Shown in pieces: positions 56,091 to 63,997 of a stretch of 64,000 bases of DNA. How positions within the stretch are numbered: position 1 is the first letter of the stretch; the number at the start of each line of letters is the position of its first letter. The stretch is from Verrucomicrobiia bacterium. GTDB taxonomy: Bacteria; Verrucomicrobiota; Verrucomicrobiia; JABWAM01. The stretch covers positions 1-64,000 of the forward strand of contig JAQUAF010000014.1 in assembly GCA_028687435.1 (NCBI GenBank), given 5' to 3'. The position numbers were made by a program, and so were the translations under genes. Under the pieces are notes generated by a model. The model did no database searches and had not been told where the DNA came from. It saw only the letters and a program-made list of their open reading frames with translations.

Positions 56091-56333
56091 GTGAAAAATA
56101 TATTTAGGATATGGGAAAAGCTGAGAGGCAGGGGAAAGTGGAGTTTTATTTTGATCCATGGTGTTCTTTTGTGGGGAGTTAGCACCGCCTTGTTGTTCAG
56201 TTTGATTTTTTCTTTGGTGATGGTTTGTGATTTCATGTCAATCTTCGTGTTTAGTATTATTTTATTCCCTCTCGGTGGAGTTATTTGGGGGTATTTTATG
56301 TGGATATTCAGAGAAAACTTGCGCAAAAACTAG
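56091..56333 (+). CDS. Small two-helix membrane protein
   Basis: I chose the GTG at 56091 because a GAGGA ribosome binding site lies about 6 bp before it. Upstream codons in this frame come from repeat R9. The 80-aa product starts with a basic amphipathic segment (IFRIWEKLRGRGKW) and has two hydrophobic segments (ILIHGVLLWGVSTALLFSLI and FVFSIILFPLGGVIWGYFMW). No family is recognised. Base composition is AT-rich compared with the PKS. Confidence 0.45.
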   Translation: MKNIFRIWEKLRGRGKWSFILIHGVLLWGVSTALLFSLIFSLVMVCDFMSIFVFSIILFPLGGVIWGYFMWIFRENLRKN

Positions 56334-56377
56334 AATTTTCGAACATGAGCAAGCGCATGCAGCAAACAAAGCGGAAT

Positions 56378-56445
56378 CAACTTTTAACAAAAACTGAAAA
56401 CGGTTCATCTTTCTCCGGTGCGTGAAGCAAATGTTGAAAGTTGAC
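56378..56445. repeat. R9 repeat, degenerate copy
   Basis: TCAACTTTTAACA resembles the left arm, and GTGCGTGAAGCAAATGTTGA and AAAGTTGAC resemble the centre and right arm of R9 at 56918-57000. It covers the region just upstream of the 148-aa secreted-protein gene and may carry or disrupt its promoter. Confidence 0.65.
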
Positions 56446-56457
56446 ATTGTTACGGAA

Positions 56458-56904
56458 ATGAAAACCCTGTTTTTTATTTTTTTTGGCGCCGTCATTCTGG
56501 CTCAGGCGCAATCGGACCAGATCAAAATGGAGGTCAAGGTTGGAAGGGACGGTTCTCTTTTGGGCGCTCCCGCACAGACTCTTTCGCCCGGCACGGAGGG
56601 CAAGTTCATGGTCACCCGGGAATTTTTGCATCCGGAAGGTCTTTCCGTGGAAGTGGGGGTTGAGTTCAAGGCCGTGGCCCGGTTCAAGAAGGGAAAGATT
56701 CAATATTCATGTTTGCTGACCGTCCGCGATATTCAAAAAAACGGCGATATGCCGGGCGGCAAGTTCACGGTGTTCAAAACGCAGGAGTTCATGTTGACCG
56801 GCCTGGCGGAATCCGGAAAGGCCGTGAAAACGGATCTTGGCGATAAAATGACCGCAATTCTAACCGTGACCCGGGTTGCCTCCGGCGGCGTGGAAAAGAA
56901 ATAG
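56458..56904 (+). CDS. Secreted protein of unknown function
   Basis: This 148-aa product from ATG 56458 opens MKTLFFIFFGAVILAQAQS, a clear Sec signal peptide. An upstream in-frame ATG lies within repeat R9 and would place extra residues before the signal, so it is rejected. The mature part is beta-rich with alternating charged and hydrophobic residues (IKMEVKVGRDGSLL, GLSVEVGVEFKAVARF) and contains no cysteine pairs. This suggests a small beta-sandwich exported to the periplasm; no family is recognised. A 45-bp piece of a second copy of this gene survives at 60608-60652. Confidence 0.6.
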   Translation: MKTLFFIFFGAVILAQAQSDQIKMEVKVGRDGSLLGAPAQTLSPGTEGKFMVTREFLHPEGLSVEVGVEFKAVARFKKGKIQYSCLLTVRDIQKNGDMPGGKFTVFKTQEFMLTGLAESGKAVKTDLGDKMTAILTVTRVASGGVEKK

Positions 56905-56917
56905 ATTGGAACCAGAA

Positions 56918-57000
56918 GGGGGTCAACTCTCAACACTTAACATAGACTGCAACTTTCGTTGTGCGTGAAGCAAATGTTGCGAGTTGAGAGTTGACCCCCA
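56918..57000. repeat. R9 hairpin repeat, copy 2
   Basis: Left arm GGGGTCAACTCTCAACACTT and right arm GCGAGTTGAGAGTTGACCCC are inverted. The centre GTGCGTGAAGCAAATGTT matches copy 1. Located between the secreted-protein gene and the convergent toxin pseudogene. Confidence 0.85.
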
Positions 57001-57013
57001 GTTCCCCCAATGG

Positions 57014-57313
57014 TCATTCGCCTAATCGTTCGCGGATCCAGGCTGGTTCTTTGCGCAAGTCGATTATTGCCCAGATGACAATATCATCGTTCTGATGGGT
57101 GTAGAATATGCCATAGGGAAAGACTCGGCTCAAAAGGCGATGGTAGTCCCGGTAAACGACGCGATGAATGCCCGCAGTGACGCGCAACCCCTCAATATCG
57201 GCGCGCAGACAACTCGCAAAATAGTCTCCCAAGCCGCTCTGTTAAACCTCGTAAAACAGGAATCCGTCGTTGAGGTCATGAAGGGCATCATCGGAAATTT
57301 GAATTCGGATCAT
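57014..57313 (-). pseudogene. RelE/ParE-family toxin gene with in-frame stop
   Basis: Reading from ATG 57313 gives MIRIQISDDALHDLNDGFLF then YEV, a TAA codon at 57244-57242, then QSGLGDYFASCLRADIEGL and onward to VFPYGIFYTHQNDDIVIWAI. Together this is a full-length (99-codon) ParE/RelE-like toxin interrupted at codon 24. The start overlaps the antitoxin stop by 4 bp (ATGA), the usual arrangement. A downstream start could still make only the last 72 residues, which lack the first strand and helix. The toxin is probably inactive. Confidence 0.75.
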
Positions 57314-57519
57314 GCTCTTCCGATTGTGGACTTGGCCGCGTCCCAATCGAGGAGTTTGGCTGCGCCCGCCTCGACTCGTGAACGCCGTTGATCCAGAAGA
57401 TCCTTGTGGGCTTGCGGCAGGTCCATCCGATCAAACCGCTCGCGGAGATCCTCCCAAAGGAGTTCCATGATTTGGATCTTTTCCGTAATGGGCAATTCCC
57501 TGACCTCTGCTATTGTCAT
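57310..57519 (-). CDS. Addiction-module antitoxin
   Basis: The 69-aa sequence MTIAEVRELPITEKIQIMEL, then LWEDLRE...PQAHKDLLDQRRSRVEAG, matches the short antitoxin family TIGR02574, which pairs with RelE/ParE toxins. It overlaps the downstream toxin pseudogene by 4 bp. With the toxin broken, the antitoxin may be a leftover, or may protect against a related toxin such as the one at 58826. The region upstream (57520-57562) is similar to 60331-60393. Confidence 0.8.
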   Translation of the reverse strand: MTIAEVRELPITEKIQIMELLWEDLRERFDRMDLPQAHKDLLDQRRSRVEAGAAKLLDWDAAKSTIGRA

Positions 57520-57645
57520 GCTTCAATCCTACTGCATGTCAATTGATTGCGCAATTTCGTTTTGGGCCCGCGGGGGGCGAGGGGATTTGACAAAATTGCC
57601 GGCATAGGTCAGGGGGAGAATGAAACGGAAGCGGATCATGCTTTG

Positions 57646-58224
57646 TTAGGACTTGCGGCGGTTCAGCCAGACGGGGATGAGACAGAGAAAGATGCATAGC
57701 CAGGAGTATTTCATGCCGTTCAGCGCCCATCTGGCAAAGGAGAAAAACCAATGCGTTTTGATGTAATTTTTTGCCGCAAGATCGTTGGCATGGGCTGCCG
57801 AGGCCAGTCCTCCGCAGGCGTAATGACCGGCAATCGCGTGACCGCCATAAGCCGCGCGCAGGGCATAGGCCCCGCCTCCGAACGCCCAAACACCCACCGC
57901 CAGGCCGCCGGCCGCATAGACTCCCACCGCCAATCCTCCAATGCTGCAAAGACCGAGCGCCAAGCCGCCAATGGAGAACAGCCCCAGGCTGGCGCCTCCG
58001 ATCGCGATGCCGCCCACAGCCACGCCGCCGAATGAAAAAAGAATTCCGAAGGCAATGTCACCCACGGCAATCCATCCCCTGGCAATGCCGCGCGCCCGGC
58101 GGGAATTGTCTTGTTGACCGCAACAGACGTGAACCAGAGGAAGTCCCAGCCATTTCAGTTTTGATTGATAATTCATATCGACTGGGAGTTGCGACAATTT
58201 TATCGAATGCCCCAGGGAATGCAA
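57646..58224 (-). CDS. Glycine-patterned membrane protein
   Basis: Up to 192 aa; an internal ATG at 58176 (MNYQSKLKWLGLPLVHV) is an equally likely start. The middle holds about 15 repeats of a 5-7-residue hydrophobic unit of the form GGxAxG (for example FGGVAVGGIAIGGASLGLFS), ending in a single hydrophobic segment (YSWLCIFLCLIPVWL) and a basic tail. Such regular glycine-spaced proteins occur in many bacteria without known function and may form packed membrane helices or a beta-solenoid. The opposite-strand frames here look like shadows of this periodic sequence. Confidence 0.6.
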   Translation of the reverse strand: MHSLGHSIKLSQLPVDMNYQSKLKWLGLPLVHVCCGQQDNSRRARGIARGWIAVGDIAFGILFSFGGVAVGGIAIGGASLGLFSIGGLALGLCSIGGLAVGVYAAGGLAVGVWAFGGGAYALRAAYGGHAIAGHYACGGLASAAHANDLAAKNYIKTHWFFSFARWALNGMKYSWLCIFLCLIPVWLNRRKS

Positions 58225-58402
58225 ACGGTTTTTGGGTGTGCGGAGGGTCTTATCGCTTGATGTTTTTGGAGGGAGAATTATTCTTTTGCCATGGACAAGC
58301 TTTCGGACTGGATGGGCATGGTGTTTGTTGGGGTTGTTGGGACGGCTTCATTTTTAGTCGCATGGAACTTGCAAAATTGCCTTGAAAAAGTAGATTATCG
58401 AT

Positions 58403-58624
58403 ATGAGCAAAAAAGCCTCCGTGCCCGCTCAAGAGGATAAACCGTATAGGAAATTCGAAACTTTTGCGGAATTCTTTCAGCAGGCGAAACAACATTCCGG
58501 TTACTGGGTGGAACTTGCCAAGCTGAAATTTGGCAGGCAAAAATCCCGGCTTTCTATTTTCCCCCGGTTGTATAAGGTTGATTTGAACAAAGGAGAATAT
58601 GAGTGCTCAATTGCTGGAAATTGA
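58403..58624 (+). CDS. Small protein overlapping an antitoxin start (possible remnant)
   Basis: This 73-aa open frame contains KFETFAEFFQQAKQHSGYWVE, which resembles the N-terminus of HTH-type antitoxin proteins. It then diverges, lacks the helix-turn-helix part and runs into the start of the next antitoxin gene in another frame (26-bp overlap). I see no clear ribosome binding site. It may be the broken front end of an older antitoxin gene replaced by the present module. Confidence 0.35.
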   Translation: MSKKASVPAQEDKPYRKFETFAEFFQQAKQHSGYWVELAKLKFGRQKSRLSIFPRLYKVDLNKGEYECSIAGN

Positions 58625-58835
58625 ACGCAAGGCCATTCGGTTGCCGGCTCTGGAACGGGAGGAGTTGGCGGGACGACTGATTCAAAGTCTGGACAACACC
58701 CCCTTGACCGAAGTGGAAGAGGCTTGGGTCAAGGAAGCTGAACGGCGTTTCAATGGATATTGTCGCGGTGAGCGCAAAGGCATTCCCGCTACGAAGGTTT
58801 TCAAGCAAATTCGGCGGGATTTGGGATGGAAGTAG
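58599..58835 (+). CDS. Addiction-module antitoxin
   Basis: This 78-aa protein has a good ribosome binding site (AAAGGAG, 4-5 bp before the start region). The sequence LPALEREELAGRLIQSLD, then EEAWVKEAERRFNGY, is typical of the TIGR02574/PF09720 antitoxins. It overlaps the toxin start by 10 bp, so the pair is co-translated. It neutralises the ParE-like toxin and probably represses the promoter. Confidence 0.85.
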   Translation: MSAQLLEIERKAIRLPALEREELAGRLIQSLDNTPLTEVEEAWVKEAERRFNGYCRGERKGIPATKVFKQIRRDLGWK

Positions 58836-59131
58836 TTTTTGATGTTGAGGCCAGAAGGGAGGTTCAGGAAGCGGCGGCCTATTATGAAGATTGTCGTGAA
58901 GGATTGGGTGAGGCATTTCTTCAGGCGGTCGAAAATGGAGTGGAACAGGTGCGATCTCACCCTTTGACTTGGCATCCCCTCAAGGGACATTTCCGCCGAT
59001 ATTTGGTTTCCCGTTTTCCATACGGCATTATCTATGCCCTGCATGAAAAAAAGATCTACGTGGCGGCCGTGATGCATCTGAAACGAAAACCGGACTATTG
59101 GCGAAATCGGACACCGTGGGGCAAATCCTGA
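58826..59131 (+). CDS. ParE/RelE-family toxin
   Basis: This 101-aa protein begins MEVVFDVEARREVQEAAAYY and ends VSRFPYGIIYALHEKKIYVA then AVMHLKRKPDYWRNR, the standard strand-helix-helix-sheet pattern of ParE-type toxins with the basic RFPYGIIY core. It is intact, unlike the one at 57014. It poisons gyrase or ribosome-bound mRNA depending on subtype; which one cannot be told from sequence. Confidence 0.85.
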   Translation: MEVVFDVEARREVQEAAAYYEDCREGLGEAFLQAVENGVEQVRSHPLTWHPLKGHFRRYLVSRFPYGIIYALHEKKIYVAAVMHLKRKPDYWRNRTPWGKS

Positions 59132-59311
59132 CTGGTGGCGGCATTCAAAGGGATGGCCGGTGAGGGCGGTTTTATGGCAGGCAAAGGATTGTAAAAATGG
59201 TTTGGCATGCTGGGAGGGGAAGCGATAGGGTGTGAGAGTCGACCTTGATCGCGGATGTATTATGAAAACATTGGATTTTGGAATGCACCATTGATTTCCA
59301 TTTTGAAATGC

Positions 59312-59728
59312 ATGAAGAAGATATTGATTGGAATCCTTGTGGTTGTGGTTTGCGCTGGAACAGCCTTTGTCGCCATGATCTATATGGGATTGAGAAGGCT
59401 TGGCGAAGAAGACCGCGTTCCTCGCGACTATACCCGTGTCCTCCAAGCCATTTGCGCTTATTCAGACACCAACGGCGTTGCGCCATCATCGTTAAAGGAT
59501 TTGACGCCTCAATTTCTTCCAGCCATCCCTGCGCCAAGGTCCGGGGAAATGGTTTTCTATAAACGAATGACTGATCTGACCAACTGGACTTTTGCTGTCA
59601 CAACGGATGTTGGATCGAGCCGTTGGACTTATTTTCAGGCGTCAACAGCGTCCGCCCATCCCGAGACAAGCACAAACCAAATTGGAACGATTCACTGTTG
59701 GCGGATATTTCAGGAAAACAGGAAATGA
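59312..59728 (+). CDS. Membrane-anchored protein of unknown function
   Basis: I start at ATG 59312, giving MKKILIGILVVVVCAGTAFVAM, an N-terminal signal anchor. The frame is open further upstream to 59255, but that adds residues before the hydrophobic segment. The roughly 138-aa protein then has LQAICAYSDTNGVAPSSLKDL, resembling the start of the pseudopilin-like globular part found in many Verrucomicrobia/Planctomycetes proteins. No prepilin cleavage site is clear. Confidence 0.55.
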   Translation: MKKILIGILVVVVCAGTAFVAMIYMGLRRLGEEDRVPRDYTRVLQAICAYSDTNGVAPSSLKDLTPQFLPAIPAPRSGEMVFYKRMTDLTNWTFAVTTDVGSSRWTYFQASTASAHPETSTNQIGTIHCWRIFQENRK

Positions 59729-59859
59729 TTGGAATTTAGAGTATTTTAAATTGAGGTGAGACCAATACATCGAAGCGATTTTATTGAAATGAACTCCAGA
59801 AAACTGTTCTAAACTGTTGCTAGTCCTAGATTCTTGTGTTTGTCCTGAGTTTTGGTGAA

Positions 59860-60327
59860 TTAAGGTTGTTCCCAGTCCCGCGTGAGTTTGATGAGTTCTT
59901 CCTTTGATGCTTTAAAGGCCGCTAAGCTCTCATGCAAGACAATCGCCTCTTCCTCCTTCGGAGCGCAGTTGAAAATGCGAACCCAGAGAGGGTACTTCGG
60001 TTTGGCCAGAAAGTAGGCGATGATTTTACCGTCGTCTTGCCGGTTGCCCACCGATAGGAAACGATAGCCTGTCCGCAGGTGGAGTTCGTAGTTCATTGGC
60101 CAAGTGTCCCTTACTTGGTATTTTGCGGTTGAGGGAACGATTACCATGTTTTGGGATGATGCTGCCTTCTCGTACATGTCCAAGCCAATCTGTCTCCCGA
60201 GCGCCTCATGATGCTGCATGGTGCAGTACGCGACGGCCATGCGGAAGGAGATGTGGCAGTAAAGGGAGTAGACGCCAATGGCCAAGCATCCCAAGATTGA
60301 GATTATAATTTTTTGTTTTCGTGTCAT
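59860..60327 (-). CDS. Membrane-anchored protein of unknown function
   Basis: This 155-aa protein has an N-terminal transmembrane anchor (KIIISILGCLAIGVYSLYC) followed by a soluble part (YRFLSVGNRQDDGKIIAYFL, ending in EELIKLTRDWEQP). No family is recognised. The upstream region (60331-60393) resembles the promoter region of the antitoxin at 57310, including its first codons, so this gene may use a promoter copied from an addiction module. Confidence 0.55.
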   Translation of the reverse strand: MTRKQKIIISILGCLAIGVYSLYCHISFRMAVAYCTMQHHEALGRQIGLDMYEKAASSQNMVIVPSTAKYQVRDTWPMNYELHLRTGYRFLSVGNRQDDGKIIAYFLAKPKYPLWVRIFNCAPKEEEAIVLHESLAAFKASKEELIKLTRDWEQP

Positions 60328-60642
60328 GTGTGACCTCTACTATTGACATGCTCCAATCCTGCCACATGCCAGTTGACTTGCAATTTCGTTTTTAGTGTCT
60401 CCCTCGGGGATGCTGGAAACCCCTCGCCTTCTAGCCGAGGGTGGTTCAGTAATCGGAAGTAGTTTGGAAAGGAGGCGGTTGTTGTGGGGGGGCCATGGTT
60501 GGCAAAGGATTTGAAAGATTGTTGCTGGAAAAAATACGCTGCAACGCCACACATCGTAGTTTTGCAAGAGCCTCTTTATTTTTGTTGTTTTTGGTTATTG
60601 TCCTTTCGGCTCAGGCGTAATCGGACCAGATCAAAATGGAGG
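60328..60642. other. Intergenic mosaic of copied fragments
   Basis: This 315-bp gap without an intact gene contains three recognisable pieces: 60331-60393 (like 57507-57565, the addiction-module upstream region), 60552-60575 (the right end of element R2) and 60608-60642 (part of a second copy of the secreted-protein gene). Between them, 60400-60545 has a small inverted repeat (CCCTCGCCTTC / GCCGAGGGTGG region) but no gene I can support. Confidence 0.65.
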
Positions 60643-60652
60643 TCAAGGTTGG
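60608..60652 (+). pseudogene. Fragment of a second copy of the 56458 secreted-protein gene
   Basis: Forty-five bases match 56499-56542 with one clear difference in the core (GCGTAA for GCGCAA), which turns a glutamine codon into a stop. The preceding T-rich stretch also resembles the signal-peptide coding region. The copy ends where the DUF4143 gene's 3' end begins on the other strand. Confidence 0.7.
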
Positions 60653-61812
60653 GGGGGCTGCATTTTAAATTTCGCAGCCAGGCTTGGAAGATCGCGAAGA
60701 GGGATGGCGGTGAGGCGATGGTCGAGTTCGTAGCGTTCGTTTCCGGGATAAACGATCCACAAATGGGCCAGTTGGAGGTCGGCGAGCGCGGTGCGCATCG
60801 AACGGGTTGAACTCGGCGCGTCCGCATATTTGCATTCGAAACCGTAACGTTTGCCGTCAACCGTCACCAGCAGGTCCAACTCCGCCCCGGCATGGGTGCC
60901 CCAGAAACAGGCGTTGCGCGTTCCGATGACGGCCAGGATTTGTTCGATGGCAAAGCCTTCCCATGAAGCGCCCAGCTTGGGATGACCGGTCAGAGCCTCG
61001 AAGGTGACGATGTCCTGCAAGGTGTGCAACAAGCCGGAATCGCGAAGATAAATTTTGGGCGCTTTGACCTGCCGCTTTTTCAGGTTTTCAAACCACGGCG
61101 GCAAAATGCGCAACATGAAGGCGCCGGCCAGAATGTCAAGATAACGGCGTGCGGTCGCTTCGCTCGAACCCAACGATCGCGCAAATTCCGACGCATTCCA
61201 CACCTGGCCATGATAGTGGGCGACCATGTTCCAGAATCGGCGCAGGGTCATCGCCGGAATGGTGATGCCAAACTGGGGGATGTCTCGTTCCAGAAAAGTC
61301 CGGATGAAATTCCCGCGCCATTCCGCCGCCACAACCTCATCCGCCGCCAAAAACGACCTGGGAAACCCACCCCGCAACCAAAGCGTTCGCAGGGTCTCGA
61401 CGCCTGTTTCCCTCAGATCAAAACCGCTCAGATCGACCAATCCAACACGCCCGGCCAGCGATTCGGACACTCCGCGAACCAAAGTGGGCGATGCGCTGCC
61501 GAGAAGGAGAAAACGGGCGGGGACATCCTGACGGTCGAGCAGCACGCGCAGGATTTCGAATAATTGCGGTTTTCGCTGGATTTCATCGATGACCACCAGC
61601 CCTCGCAGTTCACCCAGTGTTTGTTCCGGCGTTTCCAGTTTGCGTTGATCCACCGGCTTTTCCAAATCAAAGAATGCGCTGTTTTTTTCACCAGCCGCAA
61701 AAGCCTGTGCCAGCGTTGTTTTGCCACACTGGCGCGGGCCGACCAAGGCAACGGACGGATGCGATCGAAACGCAAAACGTATCCGCTCCAAAGCATGGGG
61801 ACGTTGAATCAT
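60643..61812 (-). CDS. AAA_14/DUF4143 ATPase
   Basis: This 389-aa protein has Walker A in LVGPRQCGKTTLAQA and Walker B in LVVIDEIQRKPQLFEIL, the sensor-like LLLGSASPTLVRGVSESLAG, and a C-terminal DUF4143 domain with the PD-(D/E)XK-like AGAELDLLVTVDGKRYGFECK. This family is common in bacteria; its cellular role is unproven and some copies behave as mobile or defence-linked genes. Full length, ATG start. The last codons overlap the pseudogene fragment on the other strand. Confidence 0.9.
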   Translation of the reverse strand: MIQRPHALERIRFAFRSHPSVALVGPRQCGKTTLAQAFAAGEKNSAFFDLEKPVDQRKLETPEQTLGELRGLVVIDEIQRKPQLFEILRVLLDRQDVPARFLLLGSASPTLVRGVSESLAGRVGLVDLSGFDLRETGVETLRTLWLRGGFPRSFLAADEVVAAEWRGNFIRTFLERDIPQFGITIPAMTLRRFWNMVAHYHGQVWNASEFARSLGSSEATARRYLDILAGAFMLRILPPWFENLKKRQVKAPKIYLRDSGLLHTLQDIVTFEALTGHPKLGASWEGFAIEQILAVIGTRNACFWGTHAGAELDLLVTVDGKRYGFECKYADAPSSTRSMRTALADLQLAHLWIVYPGNERYELDHRLTAIPLRDLPSLAAKFKMQPPQP

Positions 61813-62001
61813 TCATAGGACTATAATCCTTGAAAATCGGTTGGTCAAGTGCGGATTTTCAAGGAAAATCGAAGTGAGGAGGCGGGGAATGGCGGCAAAA
61901 TATTGTTTTCTGTTTTTTCAACCTTGTAGAGTAGTGATTTGAGAGGGGAAAATGAACGCCCAATTTTTTTGAAAAACCGGGATCGGCTCCCAACTCTTGA
62001 C

Positions 62002-63480
62002 ATGAACCGCCCGATTCTCTGTCTTTTTATTTTTTTGTGTTCGACCATCAGCCGGGCTTCCCCTTGGTTGTGTGTCGCTGTTGCATTCACCGTACTGCTG
62101 GCGCTCAAGTCTGGCGCCGCCGCGCTTGAGACGAAGGTTCCATTGCTCCGCGCCGCCGCTGCCGCCGTGGACATCACCCCGCGTATTTTTCCGTTCAACA
62201 TGCCGGGCCTTTTCACCGCAAACATGGCTGAAAGCGCGCACGATCCGCTCCATTCCCGCGCGCTTGTGCTTGACGATGGGACGACCGCGCTGGCGCTGGT
62301 CGTGGTGGACAATCTTGGCGTGGCTCGCGAAATTGTCGATGAGGCGAAAGCCATTGCCGCGAAGCGTTGCGGCATCGCGCCGGAGAAAATCCTCATTTCC
62401 TCGACCCATACCCACAGCGGGCCGTCGTCGATGGCTGCGAACTACCGCAAAATTTTGACCGATGGCATTGCCGAGTCCATTGTCCGCGCCCACGGCGCAT
62501 TGCGGCCCGCCGCGGTCGGCGTCGCGGTTCACCCGTTGCCCGAGGAAGTCTTCAATCGCCGCTGGTTTCTCAAGCCGGGCAAGATGCCGCTGAATCCTTT
62601 CGGCAAGATGGATCAGGTCAAGATGAATCCCGGCACAAGGCCCGATGTTCTTGATCATCCCGCCGGACCAACAGACCCGGATATCACCATTGTTTTTGTG
62701 CAGGACGCGAAACGCCAGCCGCTCGCGCTTTACGCCAACTACTCCTTGCACTATGTCGGTGGCGCGCCGAAGGGCATGGTGTCGGCTGATTATTATGGTG
62801 AGTTTGCCCGTCTCATGCCCTTTCGCGTGGGAGCGGGGAAGGATTTTGTGGCCATGATGTCCAACGGGACCTCCGGCGACATCAATAACAGGCCCTTTCT
62901 CGTCACTCGTCCGCCGCGTGAGCCGTTTGAGCAGATCCGTATCGTGGCGCAAAAAGCAGCCGACGCCGCATGGCGCGCGCGAGCCAAGATCACAGCCTGC
63001 GACGCAAACGCGCGGCTTGGCATGATCCAGCGTGAAGTCACTCTATCCCTGCGCCAGCCCACGGCAGAGCAGGTGGCGGAAGCCAGGGCCGTGCTTGCTG
63101 TTCAAGATGAGGCCGGGCGCGCCAGACAGCCGCCCTTGGCGGAAAACTATGCGCGAAAAACCATCGAACTCTTCGAGCGCAAGGACAAGACGCTAACCGT
63201 GCAGTTGCAAGCCCTGCGCATTGGCGGCCTTGCCATCTGCTGCATGCCGTTCGAGACGTTTGCCGAGATCGGCCGCGAATTGAAAAAACGCAGCCCGTTT
63301 TCGCTCACAATGGTGGTGGGACTTGCCAATGCCTCGCACGGCTATTTGCCGACCCCGGAGCAGCACAGGCTTGGCGGATATGAGACTTGGATGGGCACTT
63401 GCAGGGTTCAGGAGGACGCCTCAGTCATCCTCATCAATAACCAGCTCGAAATGCTTGCCGAACTCGTTAAAGAGAAATGA
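62002..63480 (+). CDS. Neutral/alkaline ceramidase-like secreted protein
   Basis: I start at ATG 62002 (MNRPILCLFIFLCSTISRAS), which gives a signal peptide; an upstream in-frame ATG at 61939 is less suitable. The 492-aa protein has AAAVDITPR near the mature N-terminus, LVVVDNLG, the HTHSGPSS motif around residue 137 and GTSGDINNRP, as in the N-terminal domain of neutral ceramidases. Many proteins with only this domain are found in Planctomycetes and Verrucomicrobia, with unproven substrates. Probably a periplasmic or extracellular hydrolase. It overlaps the convergent luxS 3' end by 14 bp. Confidence 0.85.
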   Translation: MNRPILCLFIFLCSTISRASPWLCVAVAFTVLLALKSGAAALETKVPLLRAAAAAVDITPRIFPFNMPGLFTANMAESAHDPLHSRALVLDDGTTALALVVVDNLGVAREIVDEAKAIAAKRCGIAPEKILISSTHTHSGPSSMAANYRKILTDGIAESIVRAHGALRPAAVGVAVHPLPEEVFNRRWFLKPGKMPLNPFGKMDQVKMNPGTRPDVLDHPAGPTDPDITIVFVQDAKRQPLALYANYSLHYVGGAPKGMVSADYYGEFARLMPFRVGAGKDFVAMMSNGTSGDINNRPFLVTRPPREPFEQIRIVAQKAADAAWRARAKITACDANARLGMIQREVTLSLRQPTAEQVAEARAVLAVQDEAGRARQPPLAENYARKTIELFERKDKTLTVQLQALRIGGLAICCMPFETFAEIGRELKKRSPFSLTMVVGLANASHGYLPTPEQHRLGGYETWMGTCRVQEDASVILINNQLEMLAELVKEK

Positions 63481-63997
63481 ATTGACCCCGGTTGATTTGG
63501 ATGATGCGGCGCGGCTCCTTGGGGGGATAAACAAGTTTTTTTTGCGTGAGGTTGTTCAACACTTCTTTCAGATATTTCCGTGCTTCCCACCGCGCCATGG
63601 GAAGGTCCTGGCTCAAGTAATTTCCGCATTCAACCGCCGATGCTCCGGGAATTTTTCCCTTGTGCCTGGCAATGAAGCCAAACATCTTCCTCATGATGGG
63701 GACAACGTCTTCCGGACGGAGGTCGCCTTTGAAAATCGCGTAACAACCGGTGCGGCAGCCCATTGGTCCGAAATAGACCGTTTTCTCCGCCCACACGGGA
63801 TGATTCCGCAAAAAGGTCGCTCCAAGATGCTCAAGGGTGTGCAGGGCCGGAACATCAAGAACCGGCTCCTTGTTCGGCGCCTTCATGCGGATATCAAACG
63901 TGGTGACGATTTCGGTCCCGACATGATCTTTCCGCGAAACATACAGTCCGCGGCGCAGGTTGGAATGGTCCACTGCGAAACTTTCAATTCTCTTCAT
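63467..63997 (-). CDS. luxS: S-ribosylhomocysteine lyase LuxS
   Basis: This 176-aa protein has the metal-binding HTLEH (His53, His57, with Glu56 as base), catalytic Cys81 in GPMGCRTGCY, and the third metal ligand Cys124 in ECGNY. LuxS cleaves S-ribosylhomocysteine to homocysteine and DPD, the precursor of autoinducer-2, as part of the activated methyl cycle. Such recycling is useful next to a pathway with SAM-dependent methyltransferases, though genomic closeness here may be chance. Full length. The start codon is 3 bp from the window edge, so its promoter lies outside. Confidence 0.95.
   Translation of the reverse strand: MKRIESFAVDHSNLRRGLYVSRKDHVGTEIVTTFDIRMKAPNKEPVLDVPALHTLEHLGATFLRNHPVWAEKTVYFGPMGCRTGCYAIFKGDLRPEDVVPIMRKMFGFIARHKGKIPGASAVECGNYLSQDLPMARWEARKYLKEVLNNLTQKKLVYPPKEPRRIIQINRGQFISL

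Noticed and set aside
56422-56457. Earlier start for the secreted-protein gene
   Set aside because: The extra codons come from a degenerate R9 repeat and would hide the signal peptide.
57771-58385. Plus-strand gene opposite the glycine-patterned membrane protein
   Set aside because: The product is P/R/H-rich without domains, while the minus strand gives a regular hydrophobic repeat protein with a transmembrane tail.
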